Made by a program: the position numbers and the translations under genes | Notes under the pieces: model-generated | Database searches by the model: none | The model's input: the letters and a program-made list of their open reading frames with translations, nothing else | What the model was told of the DNA's origin: nothing | Shown here: one piece after another, positions 61,153-64,000 of the stretch | How positions within the stretch are numbered: the first letter of the stretch is position 1 | How the letters are laid out: every line of letters begins with the position of its first letter | NCBI RefSeq assembly: GCF_030936135.1 | Contig: NC_082599.1 | Span: 63,152,551-63,216,550, forward strand | Direction: 5' to 3' | DNA: 64,000 nucleotides | Source of the DNA: Gavia stellata | Taxonomy: Eukaryota > Chordata > Aves > Gaviiformes > Gaviidae

Positions 61153-61170
61153 CTCATGAATATTCATGAG
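61153..61170. promoter_or_regulatory. 18-bp perfect palindrome with POU-like core
   Basis: CTCATGAATATTCATGAG is self-complementary over all 18 bases. Its core ATGAATATTCAT resembles the palindromic octamer-type (MORE) sites bound by POU-factor dimers. It is an AT-rich island within almost pure GC sequence. Confidence 0.6.
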
Positions 61171-61258
61171 CCGCCGCTCAGGCCGGCTCCGCCCCCGCCG
61201 CGGGGAGCCCCGGCAGCGCGGCCCGGCGGGGAGCGGGGCCGGGGGAGAACGGGGCGGC

Positions 61259-61286
61259 GGGGGGACGGGGACGGGGACGGGGACGG
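61259..61286 (+). repeat. GGGGAC hexamer repeat, G-quadruplex candidate
   Basis: Four consecutive GGGGAC-type units after a GGCGGGGGG run give at least four G-tracts of three or more with 2-bp loops on the plus strand, the standard quadruplex pattern. It is inside the CpG island. Confidence 0.8.
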
Positions 61287-61512
61287 AGCCGGGCCGGGCC
61301 GCGGGGCGGAGGGGCGGGGAGCTGCGGGGCGGGGGCTCCCGCAGGGACACGCTGCAGCGGGGCTGCTGCCCGCCGCCACGGAGCGAAGTGCGCCGGGAGG
61401 AGGGGCCGTGTGCGGCAGCGGGACCGGCACCGAGACACGGCCTCTGCCGCGGCTCTGCCGCTGCCACCCGTCACTGGAGGAGCGCTGGGTAACGACTGCA
61501 GCATCGACGGCG

Positions 61513-64000
61513 TGACTATCCAGAGTCCTCCCCCTCCTCAGGATGCCTCCTGCCCCCTCTCCTCCTCCTCCTCTTCCACTTCTCCTCCTCCTCCTCGTCC
61601 TCCTCCTCCTCACAAGCCCTTGTGCTCAGGAGTCCTCCTCTTCCTCCTCCTCCTCTTCAGGAGTCCTCCTCCTCCTCCTCCTCCTCCTCAGGAGTCCTCC
61701 TCCTCCTCCTCCTTTATAGCAGTCCTCCCCCTCAGGAGTCCTCCTATGCTTCCTCCTCAGGAGTCCTCCTCTTCCTCCTCCTCCCCCTTCTCAGGAGTCC
61801 TCCTCTTCAGGACTTCTCCTCCTACACAGGATGCCTCCTTCCTCAGAGTTCTCCAGGAGTACTCCTCCTCAGAACTCCTCCTTACCTTCCGCCCCCTCAG
61901 GAGTCCTCTTCCTCCTCCACCTCCTCCTCCTCAGAAGTCCTCCTTCACCTCCTCCTCTGGACTTTACCTCTTCCCCCTAAGGAATTCTCCTCCCCGCCCT
62001 CCTCAGGTGTCCACTCCCTCTTTCTCCTCAAAAGTTCTCCTCCTCCTCCTCAGACCTTATCCTCCTCAGGAGTCCTCCCGCTTGTCCTCATGAGTGCTCC
62101 TTCTGCTCTATACAAGTCATCCTCCTCAGGACCCTTTTCTCCTCCTCCTACTCAGGACTTCTCTTTCTCTAGGTTCTCCACCTCAGGGGTCCTCCTCTTC
62201 CTCCTCCTCCTCCTCAATGGTCCTCCTCCTCTTCCTCCTTCTTCTCCTAAGGAGTATTCTTATTCCTCCTCCTCCTCTTCCTCAGGAATCCTCATCCTTC
62301 TCCTACTCAGGTCTCCTTCTTGTACAGAATTCTCCTCAGGAGTCCTCGTCCTCCTCAGGAGTCCTCGTCCTCTTCCTCCTTCTCCTAAGGAGTCGTCTTC
62401 TTCCTCATCATCATCAGGAATCCCCCTTCTCCTACTCAGGACTCCTTCTTGTACAGAATTCTCCTCAGGAGTCTTTGTCCTCCTCAGGAGAACTCCTCTT
62501 CAGGAGTCCTCCTCCTCTTCCTCCTCCTCAGAAGTCCTCCTTCACCTACTCAGAAGTCCTCCTCTTCAGGAGTCCTCCTCTTTCTCTTCCTCCTCTTCAG
62601 GAGTCCTCCTATGTCCTCCTCAGAAGTTCTCTTCCTATTCAGGAATTTTCCACTTCTTCATCAGGACTTCCCCTCTTTCTCCTCCTCAGGACTCCTCCTT
62701 CAAAAGAGTTCTTCTCCTCAGGACTCCTCCTCCTCCTTCTCAGGAGACCATCTCTTTCCGCTCCTCAGGATTCATCCTTCAACTCCTAGGAGTCCTTCTC
62801 GTCCTCTTCCTCCTCGGGAGTCCTTCTCCTCCTCTTCCTCCTCAGGAGTCCTTCTCCTTCTTTCTCCTCAAGAGTTCTCCTCATCCTCCTCAGGAGTGCT
62901 CCCGCTCATCCTCATGTGTGCTCCTTCTACTCCATACGAGTCATCCTCCTCAGGACCCTTCCTCCTCCTCAGCACTTCTTGTCTAGATTCTCCTCCTCAG
63001 GAGTCCTCCTCCTCCTCAGGAGTCCTCCTCCTCTTCCTCCTTCTTCTCCTAAGGCATCGTCTTCCTCCTCCTCCTCCTCAGGAATCCTCCTCCTTCTCCT
63101 ACTCAGGATTCCTTCTTCTACAGAATTCTCCTCCTCAGGAGTCCTCGTCCTCCTCAGGAGTACTCCTCTTCAGGAGTCCTCCTTCACCTACTCCGAAGTC
63201 CTGCTCTTCAGGAGTCCTCCTCCTTCTCTTCCTCCTCCTCCTCAGGAGTCCTCAGAAGTTCTCTTCCTGTCCAGGAGTTTTCCACCTCTTCATCAGGAGT
63301 TCCCCTCCTTCTCCTCCTCAGGACTCCTCCTCCTTCAGAGTTCTCCTCTTCTCGAGTCCTCCTCTTCCTCCTAGAGGAGTCCTTCTATTCAGGAGTCCTC
63401 CTCCTCTACCTCTTCCTCCTCAGGAGTCCATCTCTTCCTCCTCCTCAGGATTCCTCCTTCACTTCCTCAGGAGTCCTTCTCCTTCTCTTCCTCCTCAGGA
63501 GTCCTCCTCTTTCTTTTCCTCCTCCTCAGGCCTCCTCCTCCTACACAGGATGCCTCCTTCTTCAGAGTTCTCCTCCTCAGGAGTCCTGCTCTTCCTCAGG
63601 AGTACTCCTCCTCAGAACTCCTCCTTATCTTCCTCCTCCTCAGGAGTCCTCTTCCTCTTCCTCCTCCTCCGCCGCCTCCTCCTCTGAAGTCCTCCTTCAC
63701 CCCCTCCTCAGGTGTTTACCTCTTCCCCCTAAGGAATCCTCCCCCTCAGGAGTCCACTCCTTCTTTCTCCTCAAGAGTTCTCCTCCTCCTCAGGAGGCCT
63801 TATCATCCTCAGGAGTCCTCCCGCTTGTCCTCATGAGTGCTTCTTCTACTCGATAGAAGTCGTCCTCCTCAGGAGCCTTCCTCCTGCTCCTACTCAGGAC
63901 TCCTCCTTTTCTAGATTGTCCTTCTTGGGAGTCGTCCTCATCCTCAGGAGTTATCTTCTTCCTCGTCATTCTCTTCTTATTCCTCCTCCTCCTCAGATAT
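61513..64000. repeat. 2.5-kb polypyrimidine minisatellite
   Basis: Degenerate arrays of CTCCTC with a recurring CTCAGGAGTCCTCCTC core run to the window edge. Occasional more complex blocks recur, for example ACTCAGGA..CTTCTTGTACAGAATTCTCCTC near 62,305 and 62,435, showing higher-order repeat structure. Open frames of 227-454 codons in all three plus frames (Ser/Pro/Leu repeats) arise because pyrimidine-rich DNA lacks stop codons. I do not call them genes. Confidence 0.92.

Larger units (their letters stand above)
61025..61505. promoter_or_regulatory. CpG island
   Basis: About 480 bp with very dense CpG and GC boxes (CCCCGCCC), the hallmarks of a vertebrate housekeeping-type promoter. It contains an 18-bp perfect palindrome at 61,153-61,170 and a G-rich hexamer repeat near 61,259-61,286. 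A gene could start on either strand. An open frame beginning ATGGCGGCGGC on the minus strand at 61,467 has a good start context, but no downstream exon was recognised. Confidence 0.75.

Noticed and set aside
61410-63687. Open frames of 227, 454, 231 and 412 codons in three plus-strand frames
   Set aside because: Pyrimidine-rich repeats cannot easily form stop codons. All three frames are open and encode only Ser/Pro/Leu repeats, so these are not evidence of genes.
14045-64000. The purine tract at 14 kb and the pyrimidine array at 61.5-64 kb as a second inverted repeat pair
   Set aside because: The right array has a recurring AGGAGTCCT core that is absent from the left tract. They share only base composition.

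Overview
This window is vertebrate nuclear DNA, almost certainly from a bird. The evidence is a CR1 LINE fragment, avian-type LTRs, short-intron multi-exon genes of the Maestro heat-like repeat (MROH) family that is amplified in birds, and a PCDH15-like exon close to the vertebrate protein. No bacterial-style genes, tRNA, rRNA or CRISPR arrays were seen.

The window is dominated by a large inverted repeat. The left arm (1-13,471, running off the left edge) and the right arm (31,241-45,059) are near-identical reverse complements around a unique spacer of about 17.8 kb. Each arm carries the 5' two-thirds of an MROH2B-like gene, so two paralogues point away from each other. The left copy is on the minus strand and is cut by the window edge. 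The right copy is on the plus strand and continues past the arm to a stop at 51,915 and a poly(A) signal at 51,919. I could chain 37 right-copy exons in one reading frame (about 1,430 codons, first coding exon not found). The 23 mirrored left exons have the same lengths, phases and splice dinucleotides with no stop, so both copies look intact. The first intron of both copies holds a 526-bp solo LTR with a 4-bp target duplication, so that insertion predates the duplication.

The inner edge of the left arm lies inside a CR1 element split by about 165 bp of foreign sequence. The right arm stops at that split. The spacer then holds a purine tract (14.05-14.66 kb), a CpG-rich promoter-like block (15.6-16.6 kb), an ERVL-like LTR fragment (17.9-18.15 kb), one isolated PCDH15 exon with an in-frame stop (21.7-21.9 kb), an 18-bp tandem repeat, and long AT-rich noncoding DNA.

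Downstream of the right MROH gene are a GC-rich intergenic region and a possible minus-strand transcript end near 53.4 kb. Beyond these lie a decayed gammaretrovirus-like pro/pol piece (56.1-56.5 kb, minus), an LTR-like sequence (58.0-58.4 kb, minus) and a CpG island (61.0-61.5 kb) with an 18-bp perfect palindrome and G-rich repeats. A 2.5-kb polypyrimidine minisatellite abuts the island and runs off the right end.

The main biological story is a recent inverted duplication of an MROH gene. It gives two apparently functional head-to-head paralogues, with only the left copy close to the CpG-rich promoter-like sequence. Nothing here can be securely called a new molecular system.
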